NCBI GenBank assembly: GCA_963800395.1
Contig: CAWDBD010000001.1
Span: forward strand, 62,001 to 126,000
Direction of reading: 5' to 3'
Source: DASSBG01 sp963800395
Lineage (GTDB): Bacteria > Pseudomonadota > Gammaproteobacteria > Xanthomonadales > Rhodanobacteraceae
Length of the DNA: 64,000 nucleotides
Part shown: piece after piece, positions 57,394 to 64,000 of the stretch
How the letters are laid out: each line of letters starts with the position of its first letter
Numbering within the stretch: the stretch's first letter is position 1
Translations under genes and position numbers: made by a program
Notes under the pieces: model-generated
Told to the model about the DNA's origin: nothing
The model's database searches: none
What the model saw: the letters and a program-made list of their open reading frames with translations, nothing else

Positions 57394-57994
57394 GGGCCGA
57401 GTGCCCATTTTTTGTTTGCGAAACGAGGTTTTTGCTTGGATACACGCGCACTTGCAACGCAGTTTGAGCGAAGTGGTTTCACCACTGGGCCTTGTCTGCC
57501 ATGGCGTCGAATGGCTGCCGGCCGGTAGTGATTCGTGCCTGCGCGTGTATATCGAGTGCAGCGACCCGGAACGCGAGGTCGATGTGGATGACTGCGAGGC
57601 AGCCAGCCGCGAGATCTCCGCATGGCTGGATGTCGAGGATCCGATCAGCGGTCACTTTCGCCTTGAGGTTTCCTCGCCGGGACTGGAGCGGCCCCTGTTC
57701 AACGCAGGCCAGGTTGCCGAGGTCACGGGTGAGACAATAAAGGTGAAACTGCGCCTGGCCCGTGATGGCAGCCGCAAGTTCAAGGGCAAGGTACGTGCAG
57801 TCGAGGGTGACATCATTCATCTCGATTGCGAAGACAAGGGTGAAATCGACCTGGATTTCGCCAATATAGAGCATGCCAGGGTAGAGCCCGACTGGGCCGC
57901 ACTGGGTTTGGCGCCGACACCGCGCAATAGCAGTGGCGGGCACAAGGGCAAGAGCAAACAAAAGCGTGCGCATCGACGCACCGGCAGGAGCTGA
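57392..57994 (+). CDS. rimP: Ribosome maturation factor RimP
   Basis: RimP helps assemble the 30S subunit. Family segments are VSPLGLVCHGVEWLP, VDVDDCEAASREISAWLD, and VEDPISGHFRLEVSSPGLER; the C-terminal SH3-like part ends VEPDWAALGLAP and a basic tail. The start is uncertain. Comparison with relatives predicts one near 57435, but no ATG or GTG is there in frame. The best RBS-like GAGG (57425) points to a TTG (57436) in another frame. I give the nearest upstream ATG (57392, 200 residues); TTG at 57416 or GTG at 57401 are alternatives. Confidence 0.88.
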   Translation: MGRVPIFCLRNEVFAWIHAHLQRSLSEVVSPLGLVCHGVEWLPAGSDSCLRVYIECSDPEREVDVDDCEAASREISAWLDVEDPISGHFRLEVSSPGLERPLFNAGQVAEVTGETIKVKLRLARDGSRKFKGKVRAVEGDIIHLDCEDKGEIDLDFANIEHARVEPDWAALGLAPTPRNSSGGHKGKSKQKRAHRRTGRS

Positions 57995-58000
57995 CGGGCA

Positions 58001-59509
58001 ATGAGCAAAGAATTGTTGATGGTGGTGGATGCGGTCGCGCACGAAAAGGGCGTGGACGAAGACGTCATTGTGGGCGCACTGGAAGCGGCGCTGGCCTCGG
58101 CCGCGCGCAAGCGTTACCACGATCAGGATGTCGAGATCCGGGTGAGCATGGATCGCGAGACCGGTGACTACGAGACCTTTCGACGCTGGGAAGTCATCGC
58201 CGACGATGCCGAGATGGAATCCCCGGATTTTCAGCTGCGTCTGATGGATGCGGTGGATGAGAGGCCCGGTGCCGAAGTCGGCGAGTACATCGAGGAGCAG
58301 ATCGAGAATGCCGAATACGGCCGTATCGCAGCGCAGGCGGCCAAGCAGGTCATCATGCAGCGCGTACGCGAAGCCGAGCGCGCACAGGTGGTCGAGGCCT
58401 TCGAGGATCGTGTCGGTGAACTGGTCACCGGTATCGTCAAGCGGGTCGAACGCGGCAACGTCTACATGGACCTCGGTGCCAACGCCGAGGCCATGGTGCC
58501 TCGCGACCGTTCGATCCCGCGCGAGTCGATTCGCGTCGGTGACCGCCTGCGCGGGTACTTGTACGAGGTGAGCTCGGAAGTGCGCGGCCCGCAGCTTTTC
58601 GTGTCCCGCACCGCGCCGGAGTTCATGGTCGAGCTGTTCAAGCTGGAAGTGCCGGAGGTCGGTCAGGGGCTGGTCGAGCTGAAGGGTTGCTCACGCGACC
58701 CGGGTGATCGCGCCAAGATCGCCGTGATCGCCCATGACAATCGTACCGATCCCATCGGCGCGTGCATCGGCATGCGTGGCTCGCGCGTTCAGGCGGTATC
58801 CAACGAGCTCAATGGCGAGCGTATCGACATCATCATGTGGGACGAGAACGACGCTCAGTTCGTGATCAACGCCATGGCGCCGGCCGAAGTGCAGTCCATC
58901 ATCATGGACGAGGAAAAACACTCCATGGATATTGCCGTGGCCGAGGACAAGCTGTCACAGGCGATTGGTCGTGGTGGCCAGAACGTGCGTCTGGCCAGCA
59001 AGTTGACGGGCTGGCAGCTCAATGTGATGACCCAGGACGATGTGACGGCCAAGAGCGAAGCCGAGCAGGCGGCGGCGCTGGAAGTGTTCATGAGCAAGCT
59101 GGAAGTCGATCAGGAGATTGCCAACATCCTGGTGCAGGAAGGCTTTTCCAGTGTCGAGGAAATTGCCTATGTGCCGGACAGCGAACTGCTTGCTGTCGAA
59201 GGCTTCGACGAAGACATCGTCGAGGAACTGCGTTCGCGCGCTCGTGACGCCCTGTTGACCGATGCGCTGGCAGTCGAAGAAGACCTGGAAGAGCACAAGC
59301 CCAGCGAGGAGCTTCTGGCGCTGGAAGGCATGGACGATACCCTGGCCTACGTGCTGGCCGAGCGTGGCGTGACCACGATCGAGGATCTGGCTGATCTGGC
59401 CACCGAGGACATGATCGATATTGACGGCATGGATGAAAAACGCGCCGGTGCTCTGATCCTGGCGGCTCGCGCCCCGGAGATCGAGCGCCTGGAGAGCGAG
59501 GCCGGCTAG
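58001..59509 (+). CDS. nusA: Transcription termination/antitermination factor NusA
   Basis: The 502-residue protein has the NusA N-domain (residues 1-130) that binds RNA polymerase, an S1 domain (about 135-200, VNRGN-like VERGNVYMDLG), two KH domains with IGACIGMRGSRVQAVSNEL and AIGRGGQNVRLASKLTGW, and two acidic helix-hairpin-helix repeats at the end (EEIAYVPDSELLAVEGFDED, LADLATEDMIDIDGMDE). It controls pausing, termination and antitermination. It lies 6 nt after rimP and 69 nt before infB. Confidence 0.97.
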   Translation: MSKELLMVVDAVAHEKGVDEDVIVGALEAALASAARKRYHDQDVEIRVSMDRETGDYETFRRWEVIADDAEMESPDFQLRLMDAVDERPGAEVGEYIEEQIENAEYGRIAAQAAKQVIMQRVREAERAQVVEAFEDRVGELVTGIVKRVERGNVYMDLGANAEAMVPRDRSIPRESIRVGDRLRGYLYEVSSEVRGPQLFVSRTAPEFMVELFKLEVPEVGQGLVELKGCSRDPGDRAKIAVIAHDNRTDPIGACIGMRGSRVQAVSNELNGERIDIIMWDENDAQFVINAMAPAEVQSIIMDEEKHSMDIAVAEDKLSQAIGRGGQNVRLASKLTGWQLNVMTQDDVTAKSEAEQAAALEVFMSKLEVDQEIANILVQEGFSSVEEIAYVPDSELLAVEGFDEDIVEELRSRARDALLTDALAVEEDLEEHKPSEELLALEGMDDTLAYVLAERGVTTIEDLADLATEDMIDIDGMDEKRAGALILAARAPEIERLESEAG

Positions 59510-59578
59510 GCGTCAGCGGCAAGTCGGATCGGGACATGCCAAGGCATGTCGGGCACAGGACAGGCGGAGAATCAAAAC

Positions 59579-62272
59579 ATGTCAGACGTAACCATCAAAC
59601 AATTGGCCAAGGTACTGGGTACTTCAGCGGACAAACTGCTGGCTCAGCTCGCCGAGGCGGGCATGGAATTTTCAGGTCCTGATCAGGCAGTCAGCAACCA
59701 GGAAAAAATGAAGCTGCTTGGCTTCCTGCGCCGCAACCATGGCAAGACCGAAGCCGACGTGGATGAGGACGAGGCGAAGACGCCGCGCAAGATCACTCTG
59801 CGTCGTCGCAAGGTCAGCGAGTTGAAGGTTGGCGGCAGCGGTCGCGGTGCGACGGCCAAGACTGTCAATGTCGAGGTGCGCGGCAAGCGGACCTACGTCA
59901 AGCGCAGCGATGTCACCGAGGAAGAGGAAACTGTTTCCGAGCGCGAAGAAGCGCTGCGCAAGCTCGAGGAATCGCGCCGGCGCACTGCCGAGGAAGAGGC
60001 CGAGCGCGAGCGCCAGAAGAAGCGGCGCGAAGACGCGCGTCTGGAACGCGAGCGCGAAGCCGAGCAGGCCGAGCGCGAGCGCGCCGAGGCACGTGCCAAG
60101 GCCGAGGCTGACGCCGAAGCCGAAGCTGCGGCCGACGCCGAGGAAGTCGAGGCCGAGAAACCCGAGCCGGCAGAAGAATCCGAGCCGCCGGTCGAGGAGG
60201 CTGCCGCGCCAGCCACCGCAGCCAAAGCGAAAACAAAGACCGAAACTGCCGACAAGCCCGTGTCGCCGGCGGACCTGGAAGCTGCTGCCAGCGAGACCGG
60301 CAAGCGCGGTGCACGCAAGGTACGCGAGAAGACCAGTCACAAGCAGAAGTCCGATGGCGGACGTGGCGATCGCGATGGCGGACGCCGGCAGTTGCATCTG
60401 TCGGACGCCGATCGTGCCCGACGCTCCAGTCGCAAGCGCTCGCGTCCGTCGCGCAGCGGCCAGTCGACGCATGGCAGTGGTCCGCACGGCTTCTCCAGGC
60501 CGGTTTCACCGCAGGTGCGTGAAGTGCCCATTGGCGAGACCATCGTGGTGTCGGATCTGGCACAGAAGATGGCGGTCAAGGGCGCGGACGTGGTCAAGGC
60601 GATGTTCAAGATGGGCGTCATGGCCACGATCAACCAGAGCATCGATCACGACACGGCCGCGCTGGTCGTCGAGGAGATGGGTCACAAGCCGGTGGTCGCC
60701 GAGGAAAAGGGTGCCGAATCGGCCCTGCTGGCACAGCAGCAATCGGGTGACGCAGGCGAAATGAGCACCCGACCGCCGGTCGTCACCATCATGGGTCACG
60801 TCGACCATGGCAAGACCTCCCTGCTGGATACCATTCGTCGCACCAAGGTGGCATCGGGCGAAGCGGGCGGCATCACCCAGCATATCGGTGCCTACCACGT
60901 CGAGACCGCGAAGGGCGTCATCACCTTCCTCGATACCCCGGGTCACGCGGCCTTCACGTCAATGCGCGCGCGCGGCGCCAAGTCCACCGATATCGTGGTC
61001 CTGATCGTGGCGGCCGATGATGGCGTCATGCCGCAGACGGTCGAGGCCATCAACCACGCCAAGGCGGCCAAGGTGCCGATCATCGTCGCGGTCAACAAGA
61101 TGGACAAGCCGGAAGCCAATCCGGACAACGTCAAGCAGGGCCTGGCCCAGCATGAGGTCATTCCCGAGGATTGGGGTGGCGAAGTTCAGTTTGTGCCGGT
61201 TTCAGCGAAGACCGGTGATGGCATCGATGACTTGCTGGATGCCGTCTCGCTGCAGGCCGAGCTGCTTGAACTGAAGGCGCAGCCCAGCGGTCGTGCCAGT
61301 GGCCTGGTGATTGAATCAAGGCTGGACAAGGGCCGCGGCCCGGTGGCGACGGTGCTGGTTCAGCAGGGCAGCCTCGGGCGTGGTGACTTCATCGTCTGCG
61401 GTGTCGAATATGGCCGTGTCCGTGCCCTGTTCGACGAGAATGGCGAGGCGGTCGATGCGGCCGGTCCGTCGATACCTGTTGAAGTGCTGGGTCTTTCCGG
61501 CGTGCCCGAAGCGGGTGACGAGTTCGTGGTGGTGGCCGATGAGCGGCTGGCCAAGGATGTGGCTGCCGAGCGCAACCAGAAACGTCGCGAGACGCGCCTG
61601 ACCAGCAAGACCAATCGCCTTGAAGACATCATGGAGCAGATGGGCAAGGGCGATGACCAGCAGAACCTGAACATCGTCATCAAGGCCGACGTGCAGGGTT
61701 CGGCGGAAGCATTGCGCGATTCCCTGACCGACATCAGCAACGAGAACATCAAGATTTCGGTGATCACCGCCGGTGTGGGCGGCATCACGGAGTCCGACGC
61801 GACTCTGGCTGCGGCCTCCGATGCCCTGATCATCGGCTTCAACGTGCGCGCCGATGCCTCTGCGCGCAAGGTCATCGAGACCGGAGGTCTGGACCTGCGC
61901 TACTTCTCGATCATCTACGATGTCATCGATCAGGTACGCCAGGTGGCTACCGGCCTGCTCGGCACAGAGGTGCGCGAGGACATTATCGGTACCGCCGAGG
62001 TGCGCGAAGTGTTCCGCAGCTCGCGCTTTGGCGCCGTCGCCGGCTGCATGGTGGTCGAGGGTGTGGTCAAGCGCAACAAGCCGATCCGCGTGCTGCGCGA
62101 TGACACGGTGATCTTCGAAGGCGAGCTGGAATCCCTGCGCCGGGTCAAGGACAACGTCGACGAAGTGCGTTCCGGCACCGAGTGCGGCATTGGCGTCAAG
62201 CAGTACAACGACATCAAGGAAGGTGATCGCATCGAGTGCTTCGAGCGTGTCGAGGTGGCCAGGACCCTGTAG
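59579..62272 (+). CDS. infB: Translation initiation factor IF-2
   Basis: The 897-residue GTPase delivers fMet-tRNA to the 30S subunit. The N-terminal IF2_N domain (VTIKQLAKVLGTSADKLLAQL) is followed by a highly charged Glu/Arg/Ala helix and linker (about 120-300), the usual variable part. The G domain has GHVDHGKTSLLD near residue 405, DTPGHAAF and NKMDKPEA. The C-terminal domains bind fMet. GGCGGAG lies about 9 nt before the ATG at 59579; the frame is open to 59546. A 16-bp perfect inverted repeat covers the stop codon. Confidence 0.97.
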   Translation: MSDVTIKQLAKVLGTSADKLLAQLAEAGMEFSGPDQAVSNQEKMKLLGFLRRNHGKTEADVDEDEAKTPRKITLRRRKVSELKVGGSGRGATAKTVNVEVRGKRTYVKRSDVTEEEETVSEREEALRKLEESRRRTAEEEAERERQKKRREDARLEREREAEQAERERAEARAKAEADAEAEAAADAEEVEAEKPEPAEESEPPVEEAAAPATAAKAKTKTETADKPVSPADLEAAASETGKRGARKVREKTSHKQKSDGGRGDRDGGRRQLHLSDADRARRSSRKRSRPSRSGQSTHGSGPHGFSRPVSPQVREVPIGETIVVSDLAQKMAVKGADVVKAMFKMGVMATINQSIDHDTAALVVEEMGHKPVVAEEKGAESALLAQQQSGDAGEMSTRPPVVTIMGHVDHGKTSLLDTIRRTKVASGEAGGITQHIGAYHVETAKGVITFLDTPGHAAFTSMRARGAKSTDIVVLIVAADDGVMPQTVEAINHAKAAKVPIIVAVNKMDKPEANPDNVKQGLAQHEVIPEDWGGEVQFVPVSAKTGDGIDDLLDAVSLQAELLELKAQPSGRASGLVIESRLDKGRGPVATVLVQQGSLGRGDFIVCGVEYGRVRALFDENGEAVDAAGPSIPVEVLGLSGVPEAGDEFVVVADERLAKDVAAERNQKRRETRLTSKTNRLEDIMEQMGKGDDQQNLNIVIKADVQGSAEALRDSLTDISNENIKISVITAGVGGITESDATLAAASDALIIGFNVRADASARKVIETGGLDLRYFSIIYDVIDQVRQVATGLLGTEVREDIIGTAEVREVFRSSRFGAVAGCMVVEGVVKRNKPIRVLRDDTVIFEGELESLRRVKDNVDEVRSGTECGIGVKQYNDIKEGDRIECFERVEVARTL

Positions 62273-62296
62273 CGCGCGCAGCGCGCTACAGGGTCC
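62262..62296. terminator. 16-bp perfect inverted repeat over the infB stop codon
   Basis: GGACCCTGTAGCGCGC (62262-62277) and its exact reverse complement (62281-62296) are separated by 3 nt. The infB TAG is inside the left arm. No T-run follows, so classical intrinsic termination is unlikely; a pause, Rho-dependent site or RNA-stability hairpin is more likely. Confidence 0.6.
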
Positions 62297-62297
62297 G

Positions 62298-62415
62298 GTA
62301 GTGGGAAGTAGGGAGTAGGTAGTGGAAGAGCAACAGCAGCCCCCGCGAAACCCCCACTGCCCACTTCCCACTTCCGGCTTCCCACTTCCCACTTCCCACT
62401 TCCCACTTCCGGCTT
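62298..62415. repeat. Inverted GGGAAGT/ACTTCCC array between infB and rbfA
   Basis: A left, degenerate array of GGGAAGT-type units (62298-62325) faces a longer right array of ACTTCCC units (62353-62415), with a core of about 27 bp. The architecture equals the GGGACTC elements but with a different heptamer. It ends 6 nt before the rbfA ATG and leaves no ribosome-binding site. Confidence 0.88.
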
Positions 62416-62420
62416 CACCA

Positions 62421-62792
62421 ATGCCCTCACGCGATTTCAAACGATCCGACCGAGTTGCCGCGCTGCTGCGACGCGAAATGGGCACGCTCGTGCATGAGCA
62501 GGTGCGCGAGCATGGTCTGCCGTCGGTAAGCGTATCCGACGTCGAGGTGACGCGGGACTTCGACGTCGCCACGGTCTGGTTGACCGCCCTGGTGAGCGAA
62601 CAGTCGGGCGAGGCTGTGGCCGCACTCAACGACATGGCGGGCGAATTGCGTCACCAGCTTGCCGGCCGGGTGCGCATGCGCCGCGTGCCCGAGCTGCGCT
62701 TCAAGTACGACGATTCGGTGGACCGGGGTGAACGGATCGAGACCTTGTTGCGGGACTCGGGAGTCGGGACTCGGGACCCGAGTGGCGAATAG
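62421..62792 (+). CDS. rbfA: 30S ribosome-binding factor RbfA
   Basis: RbfA (123 residues) is a KH-fold protein for late 30S maturation. Family segments are RVAALLRREMGTLVHEQVRE, SVSDVEVTRDFDVATVWLT and RVPELRFKYDDSVDRGERIE. The last 15 residues (LRDSGVGTRDPSGE) are encoded by GGGACTC repeats of the rbfA/truB element. The ATG at 62421 has no Shine-Dalgarno because repeat DNA reaches to its edge; a longer frame to 62322 encodes only repeat-derived residues. Confidence 0.93.
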   Translation: MPSRDFKRSDRVAALLRREMGTLVHEQVREHGLPSVSVSDVEVTRDFDVATVWLTALVSEQSGEAVAALNDMAGELRHQLAGRVRMRRVPELRFKYDDSVDRGERIETLLRDSGVGTRDPSGE

Positions 62793-62959
62793 GGGCGTCG
62801 CATGAACCCTGCACGCTTGCGTGATCCCGGACGCGACCAGGCCACCTGACGAGACTGGAAGTCTGACGCGCATACCTGGCAGTCCCACACCGAACTCTCC
62901 CCAGCTTTGAAAGCCGACATGCCGCGAAACGAGTCCCGAGTCCCGAGTCCCGAGTCCCG
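62751..62959. repeat. Inverted heptamer-array element spanning rbfA 3' end and truB 5' end
   Basis: Left GGGACTC array, with some changes (62751-62778), inside the rbfA coding sequence; right GAGTCCC array (62931-62959) inside the truB coding sequence. The core of about 150 bp (62779-62930) shows no close match to the cores in nuo. Confidence 0.92.
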
Positions 62960-63854
62960 TACCATCCACGGCCTGCTGCTGCTGGACAAACCCCTCGGCG
63001 ACAGCTCCAATCGCGCCTTGCAGCGGGTGAAGCGGCTGTTCCGCGCGCGCAAGGCCGGCCATACCGGCAGCCTCGACCCTCTGGCAACCGGCATGCTGCC
63101 GGTGTGCCTGGGTGAGGCGACCAAGATTGCCGGCCTGTTGCTGGGCGCGCACAAGGCCTACGTTGCCGAAGCACAACTGGGTGTCACCACCACCACCGGC
63201 GATGCCGAAGGCGAGGTGGTCGCGCATACCGAGGTCCCGGTCCTGGATCACGCCATGGTCGAGCGGGCGATGGAGGCCTTTCGCGGGCGTATCCGCCAGG
63301 TCCCGCCGGTGTACTCGGCACTGAAGCAAGGTGGCGTGCCCCTGTACAAGCGTGCCCGGCGCGGCGAGGAGGTGAGTGCGCCGCCCCGCGAGGTCGACAT
63401 TTTCCGATTCGAACTGCTGGAGCTGTCGGCGGACCGCCTGCGCGTGGAGGTCGAGTGCGGATCGGGCACCTACATCCGCAGCCTGATGGCCGATCTGGGC
63501 CAGGCGCTGGCCTGCGGTGCGCATCTGACAAGCCTGCGGCGTACCTGGGTCGATCCGTTCAAGGGCGCGCGCATGTACACCCTGGAGGAACTGGAAGCGA
63601 TGGCCGGCAACGACGATGCCAATGTCCTGGATGCATGCCTGTTGCCGGTAGAGGCCGGCCTGTCCGGCATGCCGGCCATTCGCCTGGACTCCGCCGACAG
63701 CCTTGCCGTGGCCCAGGGCCGGCCCGTTGATGTCGCGGCCAGCGGCCTGTGCCGCGTGTATGCCGATGATGGCCGCCTGCTGGCCTTGGGTGAACCGGAC
63801 GCGCAGGGCCACCTGGTTGTTCGCCGCGGCTTCAATCTTCCTGCGCCCGCCTGA
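62919..63854 (+). CDS. truB: tRNA pseudouridine-55 synthase
   Basis: TruB, about 311 residues, makes pseudouridine 55 in the tRNA T loop. IHGLLLLDKPLGDSSN is the usual start, HTGSLDPLATGMLPVCLGE holds the catalytic Asp53, and GSGTYIRSLMADLG is the later signature. A C-terminal PUA-like part ends the protein. Residues about 4-14 (NESRVPSPESR) are encoded by GAGTCCC repeats and precede the normal family start. The ATG at 62919 is used; TTG at 62907 is an alternative; no strong ribosome-binding site is present. Confidence 0.94.
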   Translation: MPRNESRVPSPESRTIHGLLLLDKPLGDSSNRALQRVKRLFRARKAGHTGSLDPLATGMLPVCLGEATKIAGLLLGAHKAYVAEAQLGVTTTTGDAEGEVVAHTEVPVLDHAMVERAMEAFRGRIRQVPPVYSALKQGGVPLYKRARRGEEVSAPPREVDIFRFELLELSADRLRVEVECGSGTYIRSLMADLGQALACGAHLTSLRRTWVDPFKGARMYTLEELEAMAGNDDANVLDACLLPVEAGLSGMPAIRLDSADSLAVAQGRPVDVAASGLCRVYADDGRLLALGEPDAQGHLVVRRGFNLPAPA

Positions 63855-63874
63855 AACCTGTTGCGGTCAGGCAC

Positions 63875-63904
63875 TTGTTGCCGGGCCACTCCACCGGTTA
63901 AAAT
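63875..63904 (+). promoter_or_regulatory. Probable rpsO promoter
   Basis: TTGTTG (63875-63880) and TAAAAT (63899-63904) are 18 nt apart, just after truB. The gene after truB in this gene order is normally rpsO (ribosomal protein S15); it lies beyond the window, so this assignment is inferred. Confidence 0.5.
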
Positions 63905-63931
63905 AGCCGGCTTATCGCACCAACCCTTCAT

Positions 63932-63982
63932 GGCGGGGCTTTCGCAACATCATCAATCAGGTGATGTTCTGTGAGCCTCGCC
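63932..63982 (+). promoter_or_regulatory. Structured leader, possible S15 autoregulatory site
   Basis: Nested inverted repeats: outer arms GGCGGGGCT (63932-63940) and AGCCTCGCC (63974-63982), inner arms AACATCA (63946-63952) and TGATGTT (63962-63968). They follow the predicted promoter within 30 nt. S15 is known to repress its own mRNA through leader structures; applying that here is inference. Confidence 0.4.
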
Positions 63983-64000
63983 GCCGTCAGCCAAGGATTT

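Overview
The window looks like chromosomal core DNA of a gammaproteobacterium, most likely Xanthomonadales (Xanthomonadaceae/Rhodanobacteraceae type). This is inferred from GC-rich sequence (by eye), the orders secG - tRNA-Leu(GAG) - nuoA-N and tRNA-fMet - rimP - nusA - infB - rbfA - truB, the serC-pheA-hisC-aroA block, and intergenic arrays of the heptamer GGGACTC, which I recall as common in that order. No phage, plasmid, CRISPR or defence island is visible.

Layout. 1-5.4 kb: DUF4399 protein, a REC-like protein of unknown function, 3-mercaptopyruvate sulfurtransferase, NudL-type NUDIX hydrolase, DUF1289 protein and two crotonases. 5.4-8.3 kb: scpA-scpB-rluB on the minus strand. 8.3-13.3 kb: PilZ protein, fadD-cupin, a lipoprotein and a DUF4097 repeat lipoprotein. 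13.4-19.2 kb: acnA with a clear terminator, and mnmA-hflD-pldA. 19.4-23.3 kb: clpS-clpA, a repeat-rich gap, infA and a PHA-granule-type protein. 23.3-28.9 kb: an FHA protein, then serC-pheA-hisC-aroA (serine and aromatic amino acids), whose last three genes overlap by 4 nt. 29-33 kb: a transglutaminase-like protein divergent from a glutamate-synthase-like flavoprotein, a formate/nitrite transporter remnant, and bpt. 33.2-40.9 kb: glmM, then an apparent insertion of a 2OG oxygenase, an OpgB-like phosphoglycerol transferase and a lipoprotein esterase, then tpiA-secG and tRNA-Leu. 41.0-56.6 kb: complete 14-gene complex I operon nuoA-N. 56.6-64 kb: transposase relic, initiator tRNA with its own promoter and terminator, rimP-nusA-infB-rbfA-truB and the probable rpsO leader.

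The most unusual feature is a family of non-coding elements sitting in the gaps of otherwise tight essential operons. A GGGACTC array on the left and a GAGTCCC array on the right enclose a partly shared core of about 100-150 bp. They occur at nuoD/E, nuoF/G, nuoL/M and rbfA/truB, with a solo array after clpA. A second family with unit GGGAAGT has the same design at infB/rbfA. The 7-nt unit has no stop codon in any of the six frames, and at rbfA/truB it has become protein: the RbfA C-terminus and the TruB N-terminus are written in repeat sequence. Other structured DNA includes a 58-bp tandem palindromic repeat beside infA, a 16-bp perfect inverted repeat over the infB stop codon, and a REP-like element between nuoE and nuoF.

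All functions come from reading motifs by eye. No database search was run.
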